Positions 1-4,840 of a stretch of DNA of 5,676 nucleotides are shown piece by piece. Position 1 is the stretch's first letter; every line of letters starts with the position of its first letter. Under the pieces are notes generated by a model. It saw nothing but the letters and a program-made list of their open reading frames with translations. It was not told the origin of the DNA and searched no databases. The position numbers were made by a program, and so were the translations under genes. The DNA is from AG-12 sp027319585 (GTDB taxonomy: Bacteria > Chloroflexota > Dormibacteria > Aeolococcales > Bog-877). The DNA lies in the NCBI GenBank assembly GCA_027319585.1, contig DAHVMY010000073.1, positions 1 through 5,676 on the forward strand, read 5' to 3'.

Positions 1-27
1 AACCGCGCGCGAGAACGGGTGTGGCGC

Positions 28-33
28 TAGACT
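28..33 (+). promoter_or_regulatory. Possible -10 box of a leaderless promoter
   Basis: TAGACT fits the TANNNT -10 consensus and ends 7 nt before the GTG start of the VOC gene, so transcription would begin at or next to the start codon. No purine-rich ribosome-binding site is seen in the 40 bases upstream, which agrees with leaderless translation, common in actinobacteria and some other high-GC groups. The -35 region would be at or beyond the left edge, so it cannot be judged. This is inference from spacing. Confidence 0.4.
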
Positions 34-40
34 CTGCCCG

Positions 41-403
41 GTGCCCTCTCGTCTGTACACCATCGTGGTCGACTCCCGGGACCCGCGGCGCCTGGCCGAC
101 TTCTGGGCCGCGGTGCTGGACTTCCGTATCCTCTACGATGCCCCGGACGAGGTGGGGGTGGCCCGGGATGACGACACCTACCCCGGTCTCATCTTCGTTC
201 GAGTCCCCGATCAGAAGGTGGTCAAGAACCGCCTCCACATTGATCTCAACCCGGATGACCGGGACCGGGAGGTGGCGCGGCTGGAGCGGCTCGGCGCCAC
301 CCGGGCCGATGTGGGCCAGGGGCCGGAGGTCACCTGGGTGGTGATGCGAGATCCGGAGGGCAACGAGTTCTGCGTCCTAGGGCCCCGTGAGGGAGGTCTC
401 TGA
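41..403 (+). CDS. VOC-family (glyoxalase-like) protein
   Basis: Small cytoplasmic protein of 120 residues, the usual size for a single-domain vicinal-oxygen-chelate protein of the Glyoxalase_6 kind. It opens with a beta strand and the family signature DPRRLADFWAAVLDF (residues 14-28), has a mid-protein strand with NRLHIDLNPDD (63-73), and closes with the hallmark VVMRDPEGNEFCVL (100-113). By family analogy H66 and E109 are candidate metal ligands. Substrate cannot be told: this group covers putative dioxygenases, isomerases and antibiotic-binding proteins, and most members are uncharacterised. The start is GTG, chosen because the reading matches the family from residue 4 on. No Shine-Dalgarno sequence is visible, but a TANNNT box lies 7 nt upstream, so the message may be leaderless. 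The gene ends 8 bp from the end of a convergent transporter gene. The fold assignment is firm; the function is open. Confidence 0.85.
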   Translation: MPSRLYTIVVDSRDPRRLADFWAAVLDFRILYDAPDEVGVARDDDTYPGLIFVRVPDQKVVKNRLHIDLNPDDRDREVARLERLGATRADVGQGPEVTWVVMRDPEGNEFCVLGPREGGL

Positions 404-413
404 GCGGGAGATC
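395..413. terminator. Weak inverted repeat across convergent gene ends
   Basis: GGTCTC and GAGATC can pair (6 bp, one of them G-T) around a 7-base loop that holds the stop codon of the VOC gene. It sits exactly where the VOC gene and the minus-strand transporter converge, so it could act as a bidirectional transcription stop. There is no T-run on either side and the stem is short, so this is only a weak candidate. Confidence 0.2.
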
Positions 414-1272
414 ACGCTTGGGCGGGATCCGGTCGGTTCCCCGTGACCAGGTCGGATCGGGCCAATCGCTGCACTCCCCACAGCATCAGGAGGATGGCGA
501 TCAGAAGCGGCCCTGGGGAGACGGTGGCGGCAGCGGCCTCGCGGAACGCGAGCAGCCCCAGGAGGGTGCCGGTGACCGGCTCCAGAACGCTCAGGGCCGG
601 GAGGCTGGACCCGAGCGGCCCAGCGTGGTAGGCGCTCTGCTGCAGCAGGAAGGCTCCGGCTCCCACCACCAGCAGCAGGTATGGCTCCCAGCTGGCCAGG
701 GCGCCCAGACGTTGGGTCGCGACCACCGCGATGGTCTGCTTGGTGAGCGCATCCGAGACGCCCAGGGTGACCCCCGCCAGGGTGCCCAGGACCAGCGCCT
801 GCCCCGATCCGGCTGACCGCCGGATGAGGGGAACACTGATGAGTAGGAGCAGAGCCAGGGAGAGCAGGGTCCCCACCCACGCTTCACCCGGAGCCGTTCG
901 GACGCCTCGGCTGGGGTCGAGCTGGAGCAGGAACAGGGCGATCCCACTGCTGGCGGCCACAGCCCCGGCCAGGTCCCTCGTGGTCAGGAAGCTGCGGGAA
1001 AGCAGCGCCCCGGCCAGCAGGGCGACCACCAGATAGGCGCTAAGCACCGGCTCGACCAGCGCCAGCTGGCCCTCGCCCAGAGCCGCAGCCTGGAGTCCGT
1101 ACCCGAGCACCATGAGTACGACAGCCCCGAGCCAAACGCGGTTTCCCAGCAGTCCCCGGATCAGGAAGATGCTCAGGGGGCGCTGCGAAGGCTGCGCTCT
1201 TGCCGCCCGGTGCTGAAGCGCGGCGGCGAGTCCCAGCAGCAGGGCGGCGGCCGCGGCCAGGCCGATGCTCAA
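412..1272 (-). CDS. DMT-superfamily (EamA/NIPA-like) membrane transporter
   Basis: Integral inner-membrane protein of 286 residues, made almost wholly of hydrophobic segments. About nine are visible, near residues 2-20, 46-65, 69-91, 100-118, 131-150, 158-176, 195-212, 222-244 and 252-270. The two halves look related: ALVEPVLSAYLVVALL (71-86) matches SVLEPVTGTLLGLLAF (228-243), the paired 'EPV' helices typical of drug/metabolite transporters with duplicated EamA-like halves. Size is normal for the superfamily, which has ten segments by rule, so one weak helix may have been missed. Substrate is unknown; relatives export amino acids, metabolites or drugs, and NIPA-like members have been linked to Mg2+. 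The start is TTG, backed by GGGG 7 nt upstream; the ATG just before it is in another frame. It begins 31 bp after the flavoprotein gene ends, on the same strand, so the two are probably co-transcribed and the cargo may be the oxidase's substrate or product. Confidence 0.82.
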   Translation of the reverse strand: MSIGLAAAAALLLGLAAALQHRAARAQPSQRPLSIFLIRGLLGNRVWLGAVVLMVLGYGLQAAALGEGQLALVEPVLSAYLVVALLAGALLSRSFLTTRDLAGAVAASSGIALFLLQLDPSRGVRTAPGEAWVGTLLSLALLLLISVPLIRRSAGSGQALVLGTLAGVTLGVSDALTKQTIAVVATQRLGALASWEPYLLLVVGAGAFLLQQSAYHAGPLGSSLPALSVLEPVTGTLLGLLAFREAAAATVSPGPLLIAILLMLWGVQRLARSDLVTGNRPDPAQA

Positions 1273-1279
1273 CGGGCAT

Positions 1280-1283
1280 CCCC
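1280..1283 (-). promoter_or_regulatory. Ribosome-binding site of the transporter gene
   Basis: GGGG on the minus strand (within CGGGGAT) lies 7 nt before the TTG codon at 1272. It supports the TTG start over the overlapping ATG at 1279, which opens a different, non-family frame. Confidence 0.5.
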
Positions 1284-1303
1284 GGTGACTTCAGCTCGCA
1301 GCT

Positions 1304-2698
1304 TCACTGCAGAAATTTGAGGGCCATGCGGGCCAGGGGCCCGTGGGCCGTCCCTTCGTCGTCCGCTGCTTGGAGGGTCCGCTGCGAGAGTTGCAGCACC
1401 CTTTCCTGAAGTGGCGGCGGAGGTAGCGGGGTGAGGCGCCTGGTGACCAGGGGAAGGCGCGTGAGCGAAGAGTCTCGGCGGAGGAGGAGGTCCCTCGCCA
1501 CCTTGGCCATCAGGGCCGACGGCCCGACACCGTGGCCGGAATAGCCGAGGGCGTAGAGGATGCGGCCCTGATCCAGCCAGCCCGCATGGGGGATGCAGGC
1601 CACCGTCCCCGCGACCGGGCCGCCCCACGCGTGCTGCAGGGGCACGTCCGCCAACTGGGGGAAGGTCAGCCGGAAGGTCTCCTCCAGCCGCCGGAATATG
1701 CGCGGATCCGAGTCCCGCGCGGGGTCCGGGGGGCCCGCGAGCAGGGGGGCGTCCCGGCCTCCCCAGAGGATGCGCCCGTCGGCGGTGGGACGGTGGAAGT
1801 GGGGCATGATCCGCTTGTCCTCGATCCCCATCCTGGTCTCCCATCCGACCCTGGCCCACTGCTGCGCCGAAAGCGGTGCGGATAGCGTGATGTACGCGCA
1901 GACCGTGAACAGGTAGCGGCGCAGCCTGGGCACGACCCGGGCGTAGGCGTTGGTGGCCACCAGGACCTGCCGGCTGTCCACATGCCCTCGCGGGGTTGCC
2001 AGCTGGACCAGCCCGTGGCGTCCCTGCAATCGCGTGACCGGGGTGTTCTCGTACACCTCCACCCCCCTGCGTTCGGCGGCGGCCCGCAATCCCCGTGCCA
2101 GCGCCGCGGGATCCAGCAGGAGTCCGTGGGTTTCGAAGTGGCCGCGGCGCACTCCGTGCGCATGCACCATCTCCCAGCATTCCGGGCCGGAGACTTCCCG
2201 GAAGTCCTCCAGGCCGCAGCGGCTGGCGGCCCGCAGGTCCTGCTCAATCCGCCGGTCCTGATCCGGCTGGTTGGAGACGGTGAGAATCCCGGGGTGGCTG
2301 AGCTGGCAGTCGATCTCCTCCTCCTCGCAGAAGCGCTCGATCTCCCCCAGGGTCTCCACCATCTCCAGGTGGACCCGGCGGGCCATGTCGGGCCCCACCT
2401 TGCGCACCAGGTCGTGGAGGTTCCGCCCCACCATGGTCATGGCGAAGCCGCCGTTGCGGCCGCTGGCGCCGAAGCCCACCTCCCTCGCCTCCAAGACCAC
2501 GATCCTGGCGTGCGGCGCGGCCTCAGCCAGGCGGATTGCGGACCAGAGCCCGGTGAAGCCTCCCCCCACGATGGCGAAGTCCGCCGACACGCTCTGCTCC
2601 AGCGGGGGCCGCGGGGGGCCACTCGGCCTAGAGAGCCAGTAGCTGGGTTGAGGTAGAGCCTCCCATTCCGACTCCTTCCCGACGACCGGGATATCCAT
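1304..2698 (-). CDS. FAD-dependent oxidoreductase, DAO family (amine-oxidase-like)
   Basis: Cytoplasmic flavoprotein of 464 residues, related to D-amino-acid-oxidase-fold enzymes such as gamma-glutamylputrescine oxidase and sarcosine/glycine oxidase types (COG0665-like). A Rossmann dinucleotide-binding site begins at residue 40: DFAIVGGGFTG (40-50), ending in acidic E70, which should hold the FAD ribose. The family motif GASGRNGGF (77-85) follows, and the C-terminal FAD-contacting GYSGHGVGPS is at 385-394. The N-terminal SYWL motif (about 19-22) and the proline-rich tail after LTPL are also usual in this group. Such enzymes oxidise a C-N bond of an amine or amino acid, giving an imine/aldehyde and H2O2 or reduced carrier; the substrate is not readable here. 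The start is the ATG at 2698, which has a good GGGAGAGGG site just upstream. The frame stays open to 2842, but that 48-residue extension is low-complexity and outside the family. It leads a probable operon with the transporter downstream. Confidence 0.88.
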   Translation of the reverse strand: MDIPVVGKESEWEALPQPSYWLSRPSGPPRPPLEQSVSADFAIVGGGFTGLWSAIRLAEAAPHARIVVLEAREVGFGASGRNGGFAMTMVGRNLHDLVRKVGPDMARRVHLEMVETLGEIERFCEEEEIDCQLSHPGILTVSNQPDQDRRIEQDLRAASRCGLEDFREVSGPECWEMVHAHGVRRGHFETHGLLLDPAALARGLRAAAERRGVEVYENTPVTRLQGRHGLVQLATPRGHVDSRQVLVATNAYARVVPRLRRYLFTVCAYITLSAPLSAQQWARVGWETRMGIEDKRIMPHFHRPTADGRILWGGRDAPLLAGPPDPARDSDPRIFRRLEETFRLTFPQLADVPLQHAWGGPVAGTVACIPHAGWLDQGRILYALGYSGHGVGPSALMAKVARDLLLRRDSSLTRLPLVTRRLTPLPPPPLQERVLQLSQRTLQAADDEGTAHGPLARMALKFLQ

Positions 2699-2700
2699 TT

Positions 2701-2709
2701 CCCTCTCCC
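2701..2709 (-). promoter_or_regulatory. Ribosome-binding site deciding the flavoprotein start
   Basis: GGGAGAGGG on the minus strand ends 2 nt before the ATG at 2698, with its GGAG core 7 nt away. It favours this start over the in-frame ATG at 2842, for which no family sequence exists. Confidence 0.6.
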
Positions 2710-2795
2710 GAGCCCTGACCGTTGACGCGGCCAGCCAGTGAGCACCGTGGCCATCATCTTGGGATCCGGGAGCCCGGCCCGCAACCGCGCGCCCG

Positions 2796-2808
2796 GCCCC
2801 ACCGGGGC
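2796..2808. other. Short GC hairpin in the flavoprotein leader
   Basis: GCCCC-ACC-GGGGC forms a perfect 5-bp stem with a 3-base loop, extendable by one G-T pair. A second one, CCGGG-AG-CCCGG, lies at 2766-2777. Both are 70-110 bp upstream of the flavoprotein start. In DNA this GC-rich such stems are frequent by chance, so no role is claimed. Confidence 0.25.
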
Positions 2809-2865
2809 TTGCCTTGCCCGGCGTTACCGTCGCACCCCTCATCCCCGCTGCCAGGACGGTGTCAT

Positions 2866-2911
2866 TCCTTCGTGACTCAACGATCCACGGAATGGTGCGA
2901 ATCCTTCGCGA
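2866..2911. repeat. Pair of TCCTTCGYGA direct repeats
   Basis: TCCTTCGTGA (2866-2875) and TCCTTCGCGA (2902-2911) differ at one base and are 36 bp apart start to start. The second copy overlaps the palindrome GCGAA-TCC-TTCGC (2897-2909). Their position in the lower-GC part of a divergent promoter region would suit an operator, but two short copies can arise by chance. Confidence 0.3.
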
Positions 2912-3124
2912 TTGACAACGTTCCCCGCGTCATCGGCCTCCGGCTTGTCGACTGCGGCCAGGACGAGTCATCACCCCTCCGAGCCGCCGACCCGGCCGGC
3001 TCCGCGCCGGTTGCCCGGACGCCCGATCCTGGGCAGAGCTGGCCAGCTGATCCGGACCGGACCGCATGACGATTCCCGGAGTATCGGCGAAGATCTCTGG
3101 GCGTCGCTACGCCGCTCATAGGAC

Positions 3125-3130
3125 AGGAGG
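3125..3130 (+). promoter_or_regulatory. Consensus Shine-Dalgarno site of the grpB-like gene
   Basis: AGGAGG lies 7 nt before the GTG at 3138. It is a perfect site and fixes that GTG as the start, in preference to the in-frame ATG at 3066, which has no such site and would add 24 residues absent from the family. Confidence 0.75.
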
Positions 3131-3137
3131 TGTTGAG

Positions 3138-3685
3138 GTGAGCCGGAGGCTGTCGGCCGGTGAAGACGAGCCTGTCGTCATCGTCGAATACGACCTCCGG
3201 TGGCCGGCAATGTTCGCGGAGGAGGCGGCGCGGATAGCGATCGCGCTCCGGGGCCATCTGCTCGGGACCGAGCACATCGGCTCCACCGCGGTCGAGGGGC
3301 TTGCCGCCAAGCCCGTGATCGACATCCAGGTCGGGGTCCGCTCGCTCCAGCCGACTCGCGAATTGGTGGGGGCGATGGCGGAGATCGGCTACCTTTACTT
3401 CCCGAGATGGAGGCGGACCTGCCCGACCGCAGATACTTCCGCAGGGGGGAGGGGAGGAGAACCCATCAGGTGCACATGGTCGAGCGCACCAACGCGGCCT
3501 GGTGGGACCGCCACGTGATCTTCCGCGACTGGCTGCGCACCCACCCCGCCGACGCCTTCGCCTACGCCAAGCTGAAGCGGCGACTGGCCAAGGACCATCG
3601 CGGTGACCGGACGGGCTACACCGAGGCCAAGTCGGAGTTCATCGCGCAGGTCGTGGAGCAGGCCAGGGCCTCTACTCCCATCTGA
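3138..3685 (+). pseudogene. GrpB-family (UPF0157) nucleotidyltransferase-like gene, frameshifted
   Basis: Two overlapping frames together give one GrpB-family protein. The first frame, from GTG at 3138, reads EYDLRWPAMFAEEAARI (17-33) and the fold signature GTEHIGSTAVEGLAAKPVID (43-62), with G48-S49 and D62 in the nucleotidyltransferase-like site, up to YLYF (85-88). Then homology moves to the other frame: PEMEADLPDRRYFRR, RTHQVHMVE, FRDWLRTHPADAFAYAKLKR and YTEAKSEFI, ending at 3685. The switch falls at the CCC of 3401-3403. Adding one C would read TTC-CCC-GAG-ATG and give a 182-residue protein, the normal family length. As it stands, the first frame runs on to a nonsense tail and stops at 3518. 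No canonical slippery heptamer is seen, so this is more likely a real mutation or a sequencing/assembly error than programmed shifting. GrpB proteins are cytosolic, mostly of unknown function, some tied to coenzyme A or small-molecule metabolism. It stands alone, with its own ribosome-binding site. Confidence 0.82.
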
Positions 3686-3690
3686 GCCTC

Positions 3691-3703
3691 CCGGGTCACC
3701 CGG
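3691..3703 (+). terminator. Possible weak terminator hairpin after the grpB-like gene
   Basis: CCGGG-TCA-CCCGG, a perfect 5-bp GC stem with a 3-base loop, starts 5 bp after the stop codon. There is no T-run after it, so intrinsic termination would be weak. The location is suggestive but the structure is short. Confidence 0.25.
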
Positions 3704-3771
3704 CTGGCCACCACCTTGGAGTCAATGCTCGGGGCAGGTGATCTGGGAGGGGGCGGACGGTCGGTTGACGC

Positions 3772-3777
3772 TAGGAT
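3772..3777 (+). promoter_or_regulatory. Possible -10 box for the aldo/keto reductase operon
   Basis: TAGGAT matches TANNNT and lies 59 bp before the reductase start, in a 151-bp gap after the grpB-like gene. Its left flank (GACGC) resembles that of the box at 28-33 (GGCGC), giving a shared CGCTAG core. No -35 hexamer stands at the proper distance; TTGACG directly touches it and cannot serve. Inference only. Confidence 0.35.
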
Positions 3778-3821
3778 GAGGCAGGGGAGACGGGGCGGTT
3801 TGGCCGCCGACAACCGCTTGC

Positions 3822-3826
3822 GGAGG
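3822..3826 (+). promoter_or_regulatory. Ribosome-binding site of the aldo/keto reductase gene
   Basis: GGAGG lies 10 nt before the ATG at 3837 and 16 nt before the next in-frame ATG at 3843. The distance favours the first, although family alignment (M-PYRRLG) alone would allow either. Confidence 0.55.
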
Positions 3827-3836
3827 TTATCGCCAC

Positions 3837-4808
3837 ATGCTCATGCCATATCGTCGTCTGGGCCGATCAGGCCTCAGGGTCAGTCTGCTGTCCCTGGGTT
3901 CGTGGGTGACCTTCGGCAACCAGATGGATGAGGACAAGGCGCTGGCCTGCATGCAGGCCGCCTTCGATTCCGGAGTCAACTTCTTCGACAATGCCGAGGT
4001 CTATGCGGGCGGGGAGTCCGAGCGGATCATGGGCCGGGTGCTGGCCCGGGCCGGCTGGCCCCGGCGCAGCTACGTGGTCTCGACCAAGTTCTTCTGGGGC
4101 ATCAACGAGGGCGTGAACCAGGAGCGGACGCTGAACCGCAAGTACCTGCTGCAGGCGATCGAGGGCTCCCTTGAGCGCTTCCAGCTGGACTTCGTGGACC
4201 TGGTCTTCTGCCACCGGCCGGACCCTGAGACCCCCATCGAGGAGGTGGTCTTCACAATGCACGACATCGTGAGCCGCGGCCAGGCCCTCTACTGGGGCAC
4301 GTCGGAATGGCCGGCGGCCGACATCCGTGCCGCGTGGGAGATCGCCGAGCGCCACCACCTGCACAAGCCGGTGATGGAGCAGCCCCAGTACAACCTCTTC
4401 TGGAGGGAGCGGGTGGAGCAGGAGTACGCCCGTCTGTACGACGAGTGTGGCCTGGGGCTGACCACCTGGAGCCCGCTGGCGTCCGGGCTGCTCACCGGCA
4501 AGTACATCGATGGCGTCCCCCAGGACAGCCGCGCCGCTCTCCCCGGCTACGAGTGGCTCCGGGATGAGGTCACCGACCAGCAGAAGAACGCGATCGTGCG
4601 CCAGCTGATGGGCGTGGCCGCGGATCTGGGGTGCACCGTTGCCCAGCTCGCGATCGCCTGGTGCGGCAGCAACCCACGGGTCTCCACCGTGATCACCGGC
4701 GCCACCAGCGTCGCCCAGGTGGAGGAGAACCTGAGGGCCCTGGAGGTGCTGCCCAAGCTCACTCCGTCACGGCTGAGCCAGATCGACGCCATCCTCGGCG
4801 CCGCCTGA
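3837..4808 (+). CDS. Aldo/keto reductase, AKR6 / Kv-channel beta-subunit-like
   Basis: Cytoplasmic NADPH-dependent (beta/alpha)8-barrel reductase of 323 residues, full family length, reducing aldehydes or ketones to alcohols. The catalytic tetrad is complete: D51 and Y56 in FFDNAEVYAGGESE, K84 in STKFFWG, H126 in FCHRPDP. Many stretches follow the eukaryotic K+ channel beta subunit as I know it: DNAEVYA, RPDPETPIEE (127-136), LYWGTSEW (151-158), TTWSPLASGLLTGKY (209-223), SRAALPGYEWL (231-241), LAIAWC (271-276) and VLPKL (304-308). Cofactor site candidates are W211-S-P-L, K222, R232, G288, Q294, E297 and N298. Kv-beta proteins have Asn where H126 stands; His is the usual enzyme residue, so this one is likely fully active. 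Bacterial relatives include YghZ-type glyceraldehyde-3-phosphate/methylglyoxal reductases. It has its own ribosome-binding site, and a kinase gene follows after 32 bp, so it probably heads an operon. Physiological substrate is unknown. Confidence 0.93.
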   Translation: MLMPYRRLGRSGLRVSLLSLGSWVTFGNQMDEDKALACMQAAFDSGVNFFDNAEVYAGGESERIMGRVLARAGWPRRSYVVSTKFFWGINEGVNQERTLNRKYLLQAIEGSLERFQLDFVDLVFCHRPDPETPIEEVVFTMHDIVSRGQALYWGTSEWPAADIRAAWEIAERHHLHKPVMEQPQYNLFWRERVEQEYARLYDECGLGLTTWSPLASGLLTGKYIDGVPQDSRAALPGYEWLRDEVTDQQKNAIVRQLMGVAADLGCTVAQLAIAWCGSNPRVSTVITGATSVAQVEENLRALEVLPKLTPSRLSQIDAILGAA

Positions 4809-4840
4809 GGCCCTGAGCCGCCGGCCGCCAGGGGACCCCG

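Larger units (their letters stand above)
2699..3137. other. Divergent intergenic region, no gene supported
   Basis: About 440 bases separate the flavoprotein (leftward) from the GrpB-like gene (rightward). Reading frames here in all six directions give arginine/proline-rich peptides with no family features, so no gene is called. The region must carry the promoters of both units. The piece at 2861-2920 is about 52% G+C by count (31 of 60), clearly lower than its surroundings, and contains TTGACA at 2912-2917 (plus), a small palindrome at 2897-2909 and two copies of TCCTTCGYGA. Closer to the flavoprotein are two short GC hairpins (2766-2777 and 2796-2808). No convincing paired -35/-10 was found on either strand. 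Confidence 0.6.

Noticed and set aside
1269..2180. Minus-strand open frame of 303 codons overlapping the flavoprotein gene
   Set aside because: Proline/arginine/glycine-rich shadow in another frame of a well-supported DAO-family enzyme.
2782..2793. Repeat of AACCGCGCGC with the left edge of the window (1-10)
   Set aside because: A ten-base GC-rich match without flanking similarity is expected by chance at this base composition.
2699..2842. In-frame N-terminal extension of the flavoprotein from ATG at 2842
   Set aside because: The extra 48 residues are low-complexity, absent from the family, and the ATG at 2698 has a strong ribosome-binding site.
2722..3069. Plus-strand open frame of 115 codons in the intergenic region
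   Set aside because: Pro/Ser/Arg-rich composition, no recognisable motif and no good ribosome-binding site; looks random.
3066..3137. Earlier ATG start for the grpB-like gene
   Set aside because: No ribosome-binding site and no family match in the added 24 residues; AGGAGG points to GTG at 3138.
3395..3405. Programmed -1 ribosomal frameshift in the grpB-like gene
   Set aside because: The local sequence does not fit the X-XXY-YYZ slippery pattern in the zero frame, no downstream stimulatory structure was noted, and the GrpB family is not known to need recoding.
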